Positions 43,104 to 53,023 of a stretch of 64,000 bases of DNA are shown in pieces. A program made the position numbers and the translations under genes. This DNA is from Saprospiraceae bacterium (GTDB lineage: Bacteria > Bacteroidota > Bacteroidia > Chitinophagales > Saprospiraceae): assembly GCA_019187225.1 (NCBI GenBank), contig JABAQQ010000001.1, positions 1 through 64,000 on the forward strand, given 5' to 3'. The notes below the pieces were generated by a model. It searched no databases. It was not told where the DNA came from and worked only from the letters and a program-made list of their open reading frames with translations. Position 1 is the first letter of the stretch, and each line of letters starts with the position of its first letter.

Positions 43104-43152
43104 TTTGCTTCTTTGAGCATGTCTATTTTTCTACCAATCAATATCGAAAGCA

Positions 43153-45258
43153 ATGAACAGAATTTTATTTTTCCTCCTCTTTCTTCTTTTCCCTTTATGC
43201 ACATATGCCCAGGCTGATTACTCCGGCAATTGGAAAGGCGCCATTGAATTGCCGGGCAGAAACCTCGAAATTGCCATTGATCTTCGAAACGACAACGGCC
43301 AGTGGGCAGGCGATCTCGATATTCCTGCTCAGAACATCGGGAATATGCAACTCGCCGAACTCAAAATAGACGGCCGTAACATAAGCTTCAAATTACCCGA
43401 AGTGCCGGCCAACGCTTCCTTTTCCGGCGACTTCGACGGGAACGCCGAAAAACTGGAAGGCCTGTTCAGCCAGGGCGGTATGTCTTTCCCAATGAAGCTG
43501 ACCCGCGCCAGTGCAGCCGAAAAAGCGGCTGAAGAAAAACGCACGCGGGAAGCGGTGGCGACCTTACGCCAATTGACCGATTCATTGCGTCAGAAACGCC
43601 TCACCCCCGGCCTCGCTTTCGGCGTCGTAAAAGACGGCAAGGTATTGTTGGCGGAAGGCTTCGGGTACCGCGATCTCGAGAAAAAATTGCCCGTGACGGC
43701 CCAAACCCAATTCGCGATAGGCTCCAGTAGTAAAGCTTTCACCGCTGCCGGTCTCGCCATTTTGGTGGACAAGGGGCAGTTGGAATGGGAAAAGCCGGTG
43801 ATTCATTATCTCCCGGATTTTAAATTGTTCGACGATTTCGCTACCCGTGAAATGAATGCCATTGACCTGGTGTGCCACCGCTCGGGGCTGCCGCGCCACG
43901 ATTTTATGTGGTACGGCTCGTCTTTTTCACGGAAAGACATTTACGAACGCCTGCGTTACCTCCAACCCAATAAAAGCCTGCGCACCACCTGGCAATACAA
44001 CAACCTGATGTTTATGACCGCTGGCTATCTCACCGAGCGGCTATCAGGCATCACATGGGAGCAGTTTGTGAAAACCCATATTTTCCAGCCGCTGGGTATG
44101 AGCAACTCCAATTTTTCGGTCAATGAAATGGCTGCTTCGATGGATGCAGCGTTGGGATACCGCACCAAGGACCGCAAGGAAAATATCCGGATGGACTACC
44201 GCAACCTCGACGCCATCGGTCCGGCAGGAAGCATCAATTCAAACGTCAGCGAGATGCTCCAATGGGTGCAATTGCACCTGAATGAAGGAAAGATCGCCGG
44301 AAAACAGATCATCAGTGCGGCGGCGATCACCCGGATGCATTCCCCTCAAATGCTCATGGATGCTTCCGGCTCTGAGAAAAATCCCGAGATCACTGATCCG
44401 GCTTATGGCATGGGATGGTTTGTTCAGCGCTACAAAGGGCTTCGGGTCGTGCAACACGGGGGTAATATTGACGGTTTCTCGGCACTTGTTTACATGGTGC
44501 CGGAAAAGGAATTCGGGCTCGTCGTCCTGACCAACCAAAACGGGTCGGGCATCCCCATGATGCTGGCGCGCTATGCTACCGATCTCGTGCTCGGTCTCGA
44601 CCCCACCGATTGGTATGCGCGCGTCTATGCAGAAGGCGATAAACAGGAAGAAGAGAAAAAGAAGGACCAAAAACCGGAGCCGAAACGCATTGCCGGAACA
44701 CAACCGGCCCATCCTGCCGATGTTTATACCGGCGAGTATGAACATCCGGGTTACGGCGTGATCGAGATCAAAAATACGGAGAAAAACCTGCGCCTGAAAT
44801 ACAACGCTTTCGATTTGCCGCTGGAACACTGGCACTACGATGTATTCCGCGCAAAAGATGACGCGCTCGACATCAATCAGATGGTCAATTTTCAGACCGA
44901 TGCGAACGGCACGGTGTTTCAACTTACGACCAATATGGATCCTTTGGTGGAAGATGTGGTTTTCAAAAAAACAGCACCCCGCCGTCTTTCTGAACCCGCT
45001 TTTTTGCAGAGTCTTGCAGGAAAGTACAATCTGGAAGAAGGCGGTACGCCATTCACGCTCGAATTGCGGAGCAAAACGCTCTTTCTGAAAATTCCCGGCC
45101 AGCCGGAATACACCCTCGAACCGTTTCAGGGTACTGAATTCAAGATCAAAGACCTGAACGGCTTCAGCGTGGAGTTTCATCTGGACGAAAACAGCAAGGC
45201 ATCCGGCGCTGCGTTTATTCAGCCGAACGGAGTTTTTAAGGCAAAACGGATGGAATGA
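43153..45258 (+). CDS. Exported serine hydrolase of the beta-lactamase (class C / PBP-like) family
   Basis: This 701-residue protein has a signal peptide (MNRILFFLLFLLFPLCTYAQ). A small beta domain follows (residues 22-115). The beta-lactamase fold has SxxK in AIGSSSKAFTAAG, the YxN-like WQYNNLMFMTAG and the HGG triad (VVQHGGNIDGFSALVY). A DUF3471-like beta domain forms the C-terminal part (AHPADVYTGEYEHPGYGVIEI). The family includes esterases, D-peptidases and lactamase relatives; true antibiotic resistance is unlikely. A charged linker (KQEEEKKKDQKPEPKRI) joins the parts. The S9 peptidase gene follows on the same strand. Confidence 0.88.
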   Translation: MNRILFFLLFLLFPLCTYAQADYSGNWKGAIELPGRNLEIAIDLRNDNGQWAGDLDIPAQNIGNMQLAELKIDGRNISFKLPEVPANASFSGDFDGNAEKLEGLFSQGGMSFPMKLTRASAAEKAAEEKRTREAVATLRQLTDSLRQKRLTPGLAFGVVKDGKVLLAEGFGYRDLEKKLPVTAQTQFAIGSSSKAFTAAGLAILVDKGQLEWEKPVIHYLPDFKLFDDFATREMNAIDLVCHRSGLPRHDFMWYGSSFSRKDIYERLRYLQPNKSLRTTWQYNNLMFMTAGYLTERLSGITWEQFVKTHIFQPLGMSNSNFSVNEMAASMDAALGYRTKDRKENIRMDYRNLDAIGPAGSINSNVSEMLQWVQLHLNEGKIAGKQIISAAAITRMHSPQMLMDASGSEKNPEITDPAYGMGWFVQRYKGLRVVQHGGNIDGFSALVYMVPEKEFGLVVLTNQNGSGIPMMLARYATDLVLGLDPTDWYARVYAEGDKQEEEKKKDQKPEPKRIAGTQPAHPADVYTGEYEHPGYGVIEIKNTEKNLRLKYNAFDLPLEHWHYDVFRAKDDALDINQMVNFQTDANGTVFQLTTNMDPLVEDVVFKKTAPRRLSEPAFLQSLAGKYNLEEGGTPFTLELRSKTLFLKIPGQPEYTLEPFQGTEFKIKDLNGFSVEFHLDENSKASGAAFIQPNGVFKAKRME

Positions 45259-45353
45259 ACCAAAAAGTCTTAATGCTTTTTCTGTATCGGGAGGCTTCAT
45301 TCGTTGCCAGATTTCTACCTTGCACAACTTTTTTTCAAAGTTTTGAAAAACAC

Positions 45354-47804
45354 ATGCGCACAAAAACACATTTTCTAAGGCTGTCCGCACTCCATTCTGT
45401 ACTGCCGGGTATTTGCCTCGCTTTTTTAATAGCCCCATATTACCTGTTCGCCCAAACTACCTACAAACAACCCTCCGCCGACGTGACAGCCATTGTGCTG
45501 GCTCCACCCACACCTTCGGTCAGCATCAGTCCTGTTCGCGACGCGATGATGCTCACCGATTACAATCCCAACCCCGGCATCGCCACACTGGCCCAACCAT
45601 TTCTCAAACTCGCCGGTATCCGGCTCAATCCGGAATTGAACAGCCGGCAGCGTATTACCGAGTTTACCAATGTGACCATCGAGCGGTTTTTGGAAGGCAA
45701 AACGCTCAAAATTGAGATGCCTGTCAGGGGACAGCTCGCCGGCATGCCCCTTTGGTCGCCCGATGGCAACCGCATCGCTTTCGCCGTGGATGCCGACGAT
45801 CACGTCCAACTCTGGACGGCCGATACCCGTACGGGCAAGTCTGCACGGCTCGGAAATTTTGCAGTGAACGATGTGCTTGGCGCGCCGTTCCAATGGCTCG
45901 AAGACAGCGAACGCCTATTGGTGCGTATGATACCGGCAGGCCGCGGCGCGGCGCCTGACGCGAGTCCCTTGCCCACCGGCCCGGTGATAGAGGAAACGGC
46001 AGGCAAGATTTCGCAGGTAATGACTTACCAGGATCTGCTGCGCAACGAAAACGATGAAAAACTTTTTGAATACTATGCGGCGAGCCAGTTGGCAACAGTG
46101 CACGCCGGTACGGGCAAAATACAAATGCTCGGCGCCCCCGCGTTGTATACGGGCGCTTCCTGGTCGCCGGATGAAAATTATCTGCTCGTGACGACTTTGC
46201 GCCGTCCGTTCTCCTATCGCGTTGGATATAGCAATTTTTCCCGTAAAACAGAGATTTGGGACAAGAACGGAAAGGTAGTGCGCACGGTCGCCGAGTTTCC
46301 GGTGACCGATGAAATACCGCGTCAGGGCGTAGTCACGGGGCCCCGGCAATTTGAATGGCAAGTGCTTCACGATGCCCGCCTCCTCTGGGTGGAAGCGTTG
46401 GACGGCGGCGATCCCAAACGCAAAGCCGATTTCCGCGACAAACTCATGGCACTCGATGCGCCTTTCACAGCGCAACCGAAAGAAATCCTGAAAACGAAAT
46501 TCCGTTTTTCCGGCTTCGATTGGCTGGCAGCCAAGGACCATGTGCTGCTCTCCGAATATGACCGTGACCGGCGTTGGGCGACTACTTACCGCCTCGATCT
46601 GAACACTCCTTTAGTAAAAGACACATTCTTCGATCTCAGCATCAACGACGACTACAACGATCCGGGCCAACCTGTGTATGAACGACTTCCCAATGGCGAT
46701 TATGTACTGGCGCAGGACGGCGACTGGATTTATTTCGACAGCGATGGCGCATCAGCCGATGGCAAATTTCCTCGTCTCGATCGTATGAACCTGAAAACCA
46801 GGCAAAAAGAAGTCTTATACCAATGCCCGCCCAATGCATTCGAGGAGTTTATAGCATTTGTGGGTACAGAACGAAGCCGTGTCATCAACCGGTATCAGAG
46901 CAAAAAAGAAGTGCCCAATTTTGCCCTGGTTAACCTGAAAACTAAGGAACGCAGAGTCCTCACCAACTTTAAAGATGCTGCCCCGCAACTTACCGGTATC
47001 GAAAAACGCCTCGTGAAATACACCCGCAAAGACGGAGTGCCATTGAGCGGAACGCTTTACCTGCCTCCATCTTACAAACCCGGCGAGCGACTGCCATTAT
47101 TTATCTGGGCATATCCGCTTGAATATTCCGATGCCTCCACGGCAGGGCAGGTGCGCGGATCGGACAATACCTTCACTTTTTACCGCAACGACTCGCCGCT
47201 GTTTTTTGCCACGCAGGGCTATGCCGTGCTCATGGATGCGACGATCCCGATCGTGGGCGATCCGGAGACGATGAACAATACCTTTGTGGAACAAGCCACT
47301 TCTTCGGGCCGTGCGGCAATTGACTACCTCGATTCGCTGGGCATTGTTGACCGCGATCGGGTGGGCGTTGGCGGCCACTCTTATGGCGCATTCATGACTG
47401 CTAATCTACTGGCACACAGCGATGATTATGCTTACGGCATTGCCCGTTCCGGTGCCTACAACCGCACCCTCACGCCATTCGGGTTCCAGAGCGAGCGCCG
47501 CTCTTTTTGGGAGGCGAAAGAAATCTACCTGAATGTTTCGCCTTTTACCCACGCCAACAAAATCAACGAGCCCATCCTGCTGATCCACGGGGAAGCCGAC
47601 AACAATCCGGGCACCCACACGATGCAGACGGAGCGGCTGTTTCAGGCCATCAAAGGCAACGGAGGTACGGCGCGTCTGGTGTTGTTGCCGCACGAAAGTC
47701 ATGGTTACCGTGCCCGCGAAAGCGTGTTGCACGTATTGGCAGAAATGTTCGATTGGGCGGCGCGATACGGGACGCGAAAGGACAAGGACGGAACCGGCAG
47801 ATGA
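45354..47804 (+). CDS. Exported S9D-type prolyl-oligopeptidase-family peptidase
   Basis: This protein of about 816 residues has a signal peptide (SVLPGICLAFLIAPYYLFAQ). A seven-bladed propeller-like N-terminus (LWSPDGNRIAF, ASWSPDENYLL) precedes the alpha/beta hydrolase. The catalytic triad is seen as Ser in GVGGHSYGAFM, Asp in HGEADNNPG and His in PHESHGYRARES. The stretch PFGFQSERRSFWEAKEIYLN and the NNPGTHTMQTERLF segment resemble the plant chloroplast glutamyl endopeptidase (S9D) rather than classical POP or DPP4. The ATG at 45354 gives the signal peptide. It lies 95 bp after the serine hydrolase, probably in one operon. Confidence 0.9.
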   Translation: MRTKTHFLRLSALHSVLPGICLAFLIAPYYLFAQTTYKQPSADVTAIVLAPPTPSVSISPVRDAMMLTDYNPNPGIATLAQPFLKLAGIRLNPELNSRQRITEFTNVTIERFLEGKTLKIEMPVRGQLAGMPLWSPDGNRIAFAVDADDHVQLWTADTRTGKSARLGNFAVNDVLGAPFQWLEDSERLLVRMIPAGRGAAPDASPLPTGPVIEETAGKISQVMTYQDLLRNENDEKLFEYYAASQLATVHAGTGKIQMLGAPALYTGASWSPDENYLLVTTLRRPFSYRVGYSNFSRKTEIWDKNGKVVRTVAEFPVTDEIPRQGVVTGPRQFEWQVLHDARLLWVEALDGGDPKRKADFRDKLMALDAPFTAQPKEILKTKFRFSGFDWLAAKDHVLLSEYDRDRRWATTYRLDLNTPLVKDTFFDLSINDDYNDPGQPVYERLPNGDYVLAQDGDWIYFDSDGASADGKFPRLDRMNLKTRQKEVLYQCPPNAFEEFIAFVGTERSRVINRYQSKKEVPNFALVNLKTKERRVLTNFKDAAPQLTGIEKRLVKYTRKDGVPLSGTLYLPPSYKPGERLPLFIWAYPLEYSDASTAGQVRGSDNTFTFYRNDSPLFFATQGYAVLMDATIPIVGDPETMNNTFVEQATSSGRAAIDYLDSLGIVDRDRVGVGGHSYGAFMTANLLAHSDDYAYGIARSGAYNRTLTPFGFQSERRSFWEAKEIYLNVSPFTHANKINEPILLIHGEADNNPGTHTMQTERLFQAIKGNGGTARLVLLPHESHGYRARESVLHVLAEMFDWAARYGTRKDKDGTGR

Positions 47805-47812
47805 TTTTCACA

Positions 47813-50179
47813 TCACCGGTATTGCCCGCTCACCATCAGTCGTTTCTCAGCAACACCCTTATCCGTTCGGATACGCAGCGTATAAATACCTTCCTGCCAA
47901 TCGCTTACGTTCAGACGGATGTTGCGGTCGCCGGAGGGCTGAACGGTATAAAGTGTCTGGCCCAGCGCATTCACCGCCTCGATTTGTTCCACCTGCAGGT
48001 TGCCGGCGAGCAGCAATGCAGCATCGGTGGCGGGATTGGGATAAACTTCGATTTGCTGACCTAATACGGGGTCTGTTGCTTTGGTGGTTTGCAGCAATTT
48101 TATCCAGACCGTATCTTGCATATCGGGTACGGACATCTCTTTTACATTGCCGTTGGCGTCTATGGCCTTGATGCCTTTGATGGGGACGGTGAAGGGAATG
48201 GTATTGTTTTCTGCGCGCCCGGTAATGTCAACGATGATGATAAAATCTGCGACAAAATTAACTTTAGCGATCCGTCCGTATCCGTTCACGCTTTGGCCGG
48301 TAGTTGTCCGTGCAACGCCCATGTCAAGCTGCCTTCGGCTGTAATTGTCCTTGTGCAAAAAAAGTGTCTGATAATCAGCACCGAAAAGGTCTTCCACATA
48401 AAAGGTCTCCGGGTCGTGGTTGACGTACTCCGGGTATTTCAGAGCGAAGGCAACGCCGTATAAATCGAGGGTCGGCTGAGTAACACTGCCCACATAAACA
48501 TCTGCGCTGATCTCTAATGCCGCTGAATTATCGGGGCTTACGTACAGTGTGTCTGCGGCAAATTCCACGCGGACCGCCGGCGCCGATGGTACCCAGCCGG
48601 CCTCTGCCGTATCGATCGGGGCATAATGCTGCTGCACCGGTCCGGCATCCGAACTGCTCACCAAGCCGTTGCCGTCGCAATCTAAGTGTTTGTAATTCAC
48701 ACCCGTAACGACAGTTTGTTGCCAGTTAGGGGCAAACTGAGGCGCCCAGGCGGTTGTTGCATTCGGGCGGGGAACGCCCACCGCCGAATAACCCAGACCG
48801 ATGTTGAGAATATCATAAACATTGGCTTTCTTATCGCCGTTGGCATCTCCCGGCATTACATAATCGGTACTGCCGGGCAAATTATCGCAGGCCATATACC
48901 AGCTATCCGTCACCAATAATTTGGTGGCTGATGAAACGCAGCTGTTATTCTTCCATACCGTCAGGTTGGTGCGGTAGATGCCTCCAAAATCGTAATGATA
49001 GGTCACAGTATCCCATTGCGATGACTCCCACATGGGGCTGCCGTCGCCAAAGTCGAGTTGCGCAAAGGAATAATCACCCGCCGAAAGATTGGTAAACCGG
49101 AAGGTATAACCCGCGCCGGGACTGCCGCTGACGATTTCTATGCCCAGATCGGCACTGCAACTTCCCGTACCCGTGCCGCACTGGCCTGCCCACCAGGTGG
49201 AAACTCCCGCCGTCATCGCTTCACATTCGTTGCCGTAAGTGACGCCGTCGCAACCGCACACCGGCGCGTAGATGGACGGGCAAAAACCGGTTGTGCTTAT
49301 CATCGCCGGATTGACGCAGGCCGCGTCGGCCACCGTAATTGGCTGACACCGGGTAGTGGTACAAGTACTGCCGCTGATGCTGTCGAATACCGTGTATTGA
49401 GCGCAAATCAGGAAATGACCATTGCCAGGCAGCAACTGGCTGAAATCGGATGTTTCCGCCAGGATCTGGTTGGTCTTGCTGTCGTACCACTGTACGGAAG
49501 TAAGGGTGCCGGACGAACCGTTCACCGGGAATAGCTTGCCATACAATTTGTCGCCCACCGTCGTTACATAAATGTCGTAATCGCACCAGTTTGGATTTTG
49601 CTCACTGACAAAGATGTTTTTGCATTTCTGGACCGAACAACCGAAATCATCGGTTACATCTAAGCACACGGTGTAAGTCCCTTCCTGGGCAAAAGTATGT
49701 TGCACGGTTTTTCCGGTAGCAGTTGCTCCGTCGCCAAAATTCCACTCGCAAGTCTGCATGGTAGCGTCATATACATCCGCCTCAAACGTCAGGCTGAAAG
49801 CATTGGCGCTACTGGTCGCATAACCGAAAGTGGCCTGGCATGGCAAGGTGTCGGAAACGCAGGTAAGCGCCACCACTTCCAAACCCTCCGAAGTACAGCC
49901 TCCGGGCAGTAGGGCAGGGGCCGTACTGAAGCGGATCGTCTGACCGCCGCCGAGGTCGTCCACCCCGGCCACAGCCCTCAGGATATCGCCATTATCGAGG
50001 TCAATGATTTTGACCCCGCAGCCTGGCGTTGCGCTGGCCACCCAGCCGACCCGCTCACATTGGGCGGACACACTGCCGGAATTAGCCAGGCTGATTGCCA
50101 TTGCCGTGATAAAAATTTTCCATCCGGATAGCATCAGGAAGTAGTTGTTGCCTCGCATACTTACGGTCATTATGTTCAT
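47813..50179 (-). CDS. Secreted PKD / Kazal-like / dockerin-like protein with T9SS sorting
   Basis: This 788-residue protein has a hydrophobic N-terminal signal (IFITAMAISLANSGSVSAQ). A PKD domain follows (TCEWNFGDGATATGKTVQHTF). A Kazal-type inhibitor domain has the cysteine pattern CPSIYAPVCGCDGVTYGNEC, and a second PKD-like domain follows it. A dockerin-like calcium motif (GDANGDKKANVYDILNIGLG and DCDGNGLVSSSDA) and a T9SS type A domain (VYPNPATDAALLLAGN--GIYTLRIRTDKGVAEKRLMV) complete it. It lies convergent to the S9D peptidase. Kazal domains block serine proteases, so an inhibitory or protective function outside the cell is possible. Confidence 0.85.
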   Translation of the reverse strand: MNIMTVSMRGNNYFLMLSGWKIFITAMAISLANSGSVSAQCERVGWVASATPGCGVKIIDLDNGDILRAVAGVDDLGGGQTIRFSTAPALLPGGCTSEGLEVVALTCVSDTLPCQATFGYATSSANAFSLTFEADVYDATMQTCEWNFGDGATATGKTVQHTFAQEGTYTVCLDVTDDFGCSVQKCKNIFVSEQNPNWCDYDIYVTTVGDKLYGKLFPVNGSSGTLTSVQWYDSKTNQILAETSDFSQLLPGNGHFLICAQYTVFDSISGSTCTTTRCQPITVADAACVNPAMISTTGFCPSIYAPVCGCDGVTYGNECEAMTAGVSTWWAGQCGTGTGSCSADLGIEIVSGSPGAGYTFRFTNLSAGDYSFAQLDFGDGSPMWESSQWDTVTYHYDFGGIYRTNLTVWKNNSCVSSATKLLVTDSWYMACDNLPGSTDYVMPGDANGDKKANVYDILNIGLGYSAVGVPRPNATTAWAPQFAPNWQQTVVTGVNYKHLDCDGNGLVSSSDAGPVQQHYAPIDTAEAGWVPSAPAVRVEFAADTLYVSPDNSAALEISADVYVGSVTQPTLDLYGVAFALKYPEYVNHDPETFYVEDLFGADYQTLFLHKDNYSRRQLDMGVARTTTGQSVNGYGRIAKVNFVADFIIIVDITGRAENNTIPFTVPIKGIKAIDANGNVKEMSVPDMQDTVWIKLLQTTKATDPVLGQQIEVYPNPATDAALLLAGNLQVEQIEAVNALGQTLYTVQPSGDRNIRLNVSDWQEGIYTLRIRTDKGVAEKRLMVSGQYR

Positions 50180-50336
50180 GAGACGGATGAAACCGGCTGC
50201 AAGTTGGGTATCACCGGAACTTTAACGATACAAAGGTTAGGTTTTTTCGGCGCATATTCAAAGACATTTTTAATAACTTGCCGGGGAAAATTTTGTTTTC
50301 ATTTTATCGTAAAAAACTCGTTTTCAACTATTTAAA

Positions 50337-51782
50337 ATGCCTGGGATATTTAGCGAAAAACTCGTTTCCCTGCTTCAAACATTCTCCAAATACGAGCTCA
50401 ACCGCTTCAGGAAGTTCCTTTTGTCGCCTTATCTGAATGACCAGGAAGAGCTCACCCGCTTGTTTGGGATCATCAACGAAGAACTGCGCAGAGGAGAAGA
50501 AGAATTATCTGCTTTGGACAAACAGAAAGTGTGGAAGGCACTCTTCCCCAAGCAAAAATTCGACGACGCACACCTGCGCAGGCTGGCATCTGACCTCACG
50601 CAGTCTGCACTGCGTTTTTTGGTGGAAGAAGCCCGTAAGCGCGATCCTTTAGCAGAGGCCTTGGAATTGCAAAAAGTATTGGAACAACCGGAGTTGCAAA
50701 AACACCTCGCCGGGGTGGAAAGACAAATTCAAAAACATCTTCAAACCGCGACAGGGCAGTCTACCTGGTATTATCTCTCACAATTTCGTCTGCATTGGAA
50801 TCAATACAATCGCGCTTCCAAAGTGGTGGCAACGGCTGACTTCATGGAAAAACTCCTGCCCGCCGACCAATCTCTTGAATATTTTTATGCCGTCCAAAAG
50901 CTGAAATTTTACGTCGCATGGCTGACGTTTCGCGGGTTTCGCGCAACGGAACAAAAATTGACGGTTATCCCGGGATTTTGGGAATATCTTCAACTACCCC
51001 GGTTTGAAGGAGTACCGCTGGTTTCGATCTACCAGGACGTCATTCGCTGTCTTACGGAGCCGGATGAAGAAAAGCATTATCGCCGCCTGATGAAAAACCT
51101 GGATAAGTTTTCTGATAAACTGACAAAAGAGGACTTACGGGAATGTTATTATATTGCACAAAACTATTGCGCATTTAAGATAAATCAGGGTAAGCAAGAA
51201 TATTACCGGGAAGTATTCGAAATATTTAAAATAATCATACAAAGCGATATACTTCTTGAGAATGGCCAATTGTCAGAAGGTGTTTATAAAAATATAGTAA
51301 CGGCAAGCCTGGGAGTAGGGGAATTTGAATGGGCGGAGCAATTTATCCGGGAATATTATATTTTTCTGCCTTTCAATATCCGGGAAAATGCAAGAACATT
51401 TAATCTTGCCTTTCTGTACTTGTATCAAAAAAAATATAATGATGTAATAGAGTTGCTTAGAAATGTGGAATATAGCAATGTTGTATACGCGTTAGGCTCA
51501 AAAGTTATTTTACTTCGTACTTATTTTGAATCCGGGGAATACCTTGTTATGGATTCGCTTATAGATAGTTTCAGGATATATTTACGGCGCAACAAGTTGA
51601 TTTCAAAAAACCTTAAACGCGAATACATCAACTTTATTAACTTCCTGAAAAAAATGTCTTTTCTTAATTCCGCCAGCGATATTGCCATAAACGCATTCAA
51701 AAAAAGAGTATCTGAAACACCTTACGTCAACTCCAAAAAATGGCTGCTCGAAAAAATTGAAGAACTGCAAAAAAAACAATAG
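50337..51782 (+). CDS. Helical hypothetical protein
   Basis: This 481-residue protein is almost entirely alpha-helical and rich in Leu, Arg, Glu and Tyr (SKYELNRFRKFLLSPYLNDQ near the start; LREYINFINFLKKM-type helices near the end). TPR-like antiparallel helices are plausible. I do not recognise a named family. No signal peptide or membrane segment is seen, so it is probably cytosolic. The first half is moderately GC-rich, and from about 51100 the codon use becomes clearly AT-rich, which may reflect mosaic origin. Its 3' end overlaps the possible TTG start of the next gene. Confidence 0.7.
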   Translation: MPGIFSEKLVSLLQTFSKYELNRFRKFLLSPYLNDQEELTRLFGIINEELRRGEEELSALDKQKVWKALFPKQKFDDAHLRRLASDLTQSALRFLVEEARKRDPLAEALELQKVLEQPELQKHLAGVERQIQKHLQTATGQSTWYYLSQFRLHWNQYNRASKVVATADFMEKLLPADQSLEYFYAVQKLKFYVAWLTFRGFRATEQKLTVIPGFWEYLQLPRFEGVPLVSIYQDVIRCLTEPDEEKHYRRLMKNLDKFSDKLTKEDLRECYYIAQNYCAFKINQGKQEYYREVFEIFKIIIQSDILLENGQLSEGVYKNIVTASLGVGEFEWAEQFIREYYIFLPFNIRENARTFNLAFLYLYQKKYNDVIELLRNVEYSNVVYALGSKVILLRTYFESGEYLVMDSLIDSFRIYLRRNKLISKNLKREYINFINFLKKMSFLNSASDIAINAFKKRVSETPYVNSKKWLLEKIEELQKKQ

Positions 51783-52887
51783 ATACTGGCTCGCCGGCCT
51801 GATCATGCTGGTCTGGCTGGATGCTTCGACCGGCCAGGCTCCCGGTTTCGAAACCACCCTCCACGCCGGTGCTGTCTGGCGGCACACACCTAAACTCACC
51901 ACCCGAACCGGCAAATTGCTCTGGGGGCAGGAAGTGGGATTGCGTTTCCAGACGACGGGCCGCCGCGACTGGCAGGCGTGGCAGCGATATCCCGTTTTTG
52001 GCGCGACGCTCGTGCATTTTCACCTGGGCGACGGCTCGCACGGCGATGGATTCGGATTGATTCCACACCTTTCGGTGCCTGTTTTTCGTGTGGGAAGGTT
52101 CGCGGCGTTTTTCCGATTAGGCACAGGATTGGCGTGGGTGACACGGCCTTACGATTATTTCGATAATGCCTTACAAAACGCCCTCGGTTCGCATTGGAAC
52201 AACATCACCCAATTCCGTCTCGGCGGGGAAGTCCGGCTCGACGATCATACCCGCCTGAATGTTGGGGTCGCCCTCAATCACTTTTCCAACGGGGCGTCCA
52301 CTTTGCCTAATTACGGCGTCAATCTCGCTTCCGGTTACTTAGGACTTGCCTGGTCGCCCCAGCCGGTTCGGGAGGCGGATTTTTTACCGGCTTCGGCTTC
52401 AAAACGCGCTGTAAAACGCTGGGGTGGCTTGTTGCAAATGAATTTTGCCAACATCGAATACGGCGTATTCGACGGACCGAAGTACGCGGTGTGGGGCGGG
52501 TCGGCAGCAGGTCTGTACCACTTCAACCGCGTAAACCGCATACTACTGGGGATTGATTACGAATTCAACCATGCGATCTACGAATTTGGCCTGAACAGCG
52601 CTGAGTTCGACAATAAAGACGATGCCCGGCGAGGCGCAACACGCCTCGCGGTATTTTTAGCCGATGAGTTTTTGTTTGGCCACATCGGCATTCAGGTGCA
52701 ATTGGGACGCTACGTCGGGAAGAGCCTGAATCAATACGTATTGCGGCAGAATTACAGCAAACTTACTATACGGATTTATCTTCCGGAATTGTTCAAAACC
52801 ACACTGCAGCCGCACCTCGGCATCACTTTGAAAGCCCATTCCACGACAGCCGAATACATTTCAATGAACGCCGGGCTGGCATTTTGA
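51757..52887 (+). CDS. Outer-membrane acyloxyacyl hydrolase (PagL-like lipid A deacylase)
   Basis: This protein of about 376 residues has a signal peptide (RYWLAGLIMLVWLDASTGQA), then many alternating beta strands. The PagL catalytic motif is seen as His-x-Ser-Asn in LNHFSNGASTLPNYG, and the rest fits a beta-barrel fused to a second barrel-like half. Such proteins remove a lipid A acyl chain in the outer membrane. The start is TTG at 51757, which gives a proper basic and hydrophobic leader and overlaps the previous stop by 26 bp. ATG at 51805 would drop the leader's charged part. Confidence 0.75.
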   Translation: MKNCKKNNRYWLAGLIMLVWLDASTGQAPGFETTLHAGAVWRHTPKLTTRTGKLLWGQEVGLRFQTTGRRDWQAWQRYPVFGATLVHFHLGDGSHGDGFGLIPHLSVPVFRVGRFAAFFRLGTGLAWVTRPYDYFDNALQNALGSHWNNITQFRLGGEVRLDDHTRLNVGVALNHFSNGASTLPNYGVNLASGYLGLAWSPQPVREADFLPASASKRAVKRWGGLLQMNFANIEYGVFDGPKYAVWGGSAAGLYHFNRVNRILLGIDYEFNHAIYEFGLNSAEFDNKDDARRGATRLAVFLADEFLFGHIGIQVQLGRYVGKSLNQYVLRQNYSKLTIRIYLPELFKTTLQPHLGITLKAHSTTAEYISMNAGLAF

Positions 52888-52930
52888 AGCGCGAATTTGT
52901 CCTGCCGGAGTTCGGGGTCAGCATTTTTCC

Positions 52931-52939
52931 TACTTTTGC
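52931..52939 (+). promoter_or_regulatory. Bacteroidota -7 box for the Wzz-like gene
   Basis: TACTTTTGC lies about 90 bp before the ATG at 53024. Confidence 0.55.
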
Positions 52940-53023
52940 GGCTCTTTTGGGGCAGCGTATGAACCAACAACAGCGTTTCCCGCCCGTCTCACGCAGCGCG
53001 TGACCAACGTAACCGTAGCAAAC

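Larger units (their letters stand above)
42727..43152. other. Divergent intergenic region between the adhesin and serine hydrolase genes
   Basis: It contains a likely promoter for the minus-strand adhesin gene (TACTTTGC on the minus strand at 42803-42810) and one for the plus-strand hydrolase gene (TACATTTG at 43096-43103). The rest is AT-rich with a short unsupported frame. No RNA gene is recognised. Confidence 0.5.

Noticed and set aside
42956-43156. Short gene of 66 codons before the serine hydrolase
   Set aside because: No family signal, and it overlaps the promoter at 43096-43103.
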